Below, one piece after another: positions 63,729 through 64,000 of a stretch of 64,000 bases of DNA. Where the stretch lies: positions 9,071,001 through 9,135,000 of the forward strand of contig NZ_JANADP010000001.1 of the NCBI RefSeq assembly GCF_024199945.1, in the 5' to 3' direction. The DNA comes from Bradyrhizobium sp. CCGUVB4N. Its GTDB lineage: Bacteria; Pseudomonadota; Alphaproteobacteria; Rhizobiales; Xanthobacteraceae. Numbering within the stretch: the stretch's first letter is position 1; each line of letters opens with the position of its first letter. Both the position numbers and the translations under genes were made by a program. A model generated the notes under the pieces. The model saw only the letters and a list, made by a program, of their open reading frames with translations, searched no databases and had not been told where the DNA came from.

Positions 63729-64000
63729 TTACGCCCTCGCCGCGATCGCCGCGGCTTCCGCCGCAGCACGCTGCATGCTGGTCGACATCTCGCTCGTCAC
63801 CGTGCTCTGCTCCTCGACGGCGGCGGCGGTCGATGTCACGTATTCGCTGACATTGTTGATCGCCTGCTTGATCGAGCCGAGCGCACTGACGACGTCGCCG
63901 GAGATGCCATTGAGGCTGCCGATCTCCTGGCCGATCTTGTCGGTCGCCTGTCGCGCCTGGTTGGCGAGACTCTTCACTTCGGAGGCGACCACCGCAAAGC
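63729..64000 (-). CDS. Methyl-accepting chemotaxis protein (C-terminal fragment)
   Basis: The visible C-terminal roughly 90 residues contain the end of the receptor signalling hairpin: FAVVASEVKSLANQARQATDKIGQEI (just past the tip), followed by a heptad coiled coil and an Ala-rich end (AAEAAAIAARA). The rest of the gene lies beyond the right edge. No CheR-docking pentapeptide is seen at the C-terminus. It would signal to CheA/CheW; its ligand cannot be told. Confidence 0.88.
   Translation of the reverse strand, partial: FAVVASEVKSLANQARQATDKIGQEIGSLNGISGDVVSALGSIKQAINNVSEYVTSTAAAVEEQSTVTSEMSTSMQRAAAEAAAIAARA

Overview
The window reads as a chromosomal segment of a Bradyrhizobium-like alphaproteobacterium. 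The evidence is high GC content, rhizobial gene families (a UrtABCDE-type transporter, an amino acid:[carrier protein] ligase whose zinc-ligand spacing matches the characterised Bradyrhizobium enzyme, a split protocatechuate branch) and several families of short palindromic intergenic repeats. I see no rRNA, tRNA, insertion sequence, phage genes or CRISPR array. Both edges cut genes: a VIT/VWA protein on the left and a chemotaxis receptor on the right.

1-10 kb: a Gram-negative class GN sortase and its VWA-domain substrate, which carries an LPKTS sorting motif; a family 2 glycosyltransferase; an NDP-forming acyl-CoA synthetase; an orphan MlaD/MCE protein; and a large autotransporter. 10-22.7 kb: the most integrated region. 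Minus-strand genes encode a urea/short-chain amide ABC transporter (urtABCDE type), formamidase, an FmdB-like zinc ribbon and aliphatic amidase. Divergent from them is a 1123-residue protein fusing an NCS1-type permease to a histidine kinase and receiver, followed by an overlapping receiver/LuxR-HTH regulator. The shared 177-bp control region has a dyad centred exactly between two direct repeats 32 bp apart. I infer a permease-linked sensor controlling amide nitrogen uptake and hydrolysis.

22.8-32.2 kb: an FMO/BVMO-type flavoprotein, a trypsin-like protease, a HAD hydrolase, mtnP-mtnA, and a carrier-protein cluster (carrier protein, acyl-CoA dehydrogenase-like flavoprotein, amino acid:carrier-protein ligase, acyltransferase-like protein) that looks like a small ribosome-independent amino-acid tailoring pathway of unknown product. 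32.4-44 kb: two GGDEF/EAL proteins (one degenerate), a MarR/ABM divergon with a readable operator-promoter, rpmF, mtgA, a prenyl synthase, DUF1345 and a caspase-like protein. 44-55.8 kb: a GFA-family protein, an NTF2-like protein, a class A beta-lactamase, a Na+/H+ antiporter, a cell-wall amidase translationally linked to a TauD-type dioxygenase, ispG, an EamA permease, a Zur-like regulator and a marR-emrA-emrB efflux operon. 55.9-64 kb: an APH-like kinase, pcaF, an intradiol dioxygenase of hydroxyquinol type, pcaH, pcaG, mutS and the receptor fragment.

Four repeat families (A-D) fill many of the gaps. Starts were moved inward from the longest open frame wherever a ribosome binding site, a signal peptide or an intervening repeat favoured it.
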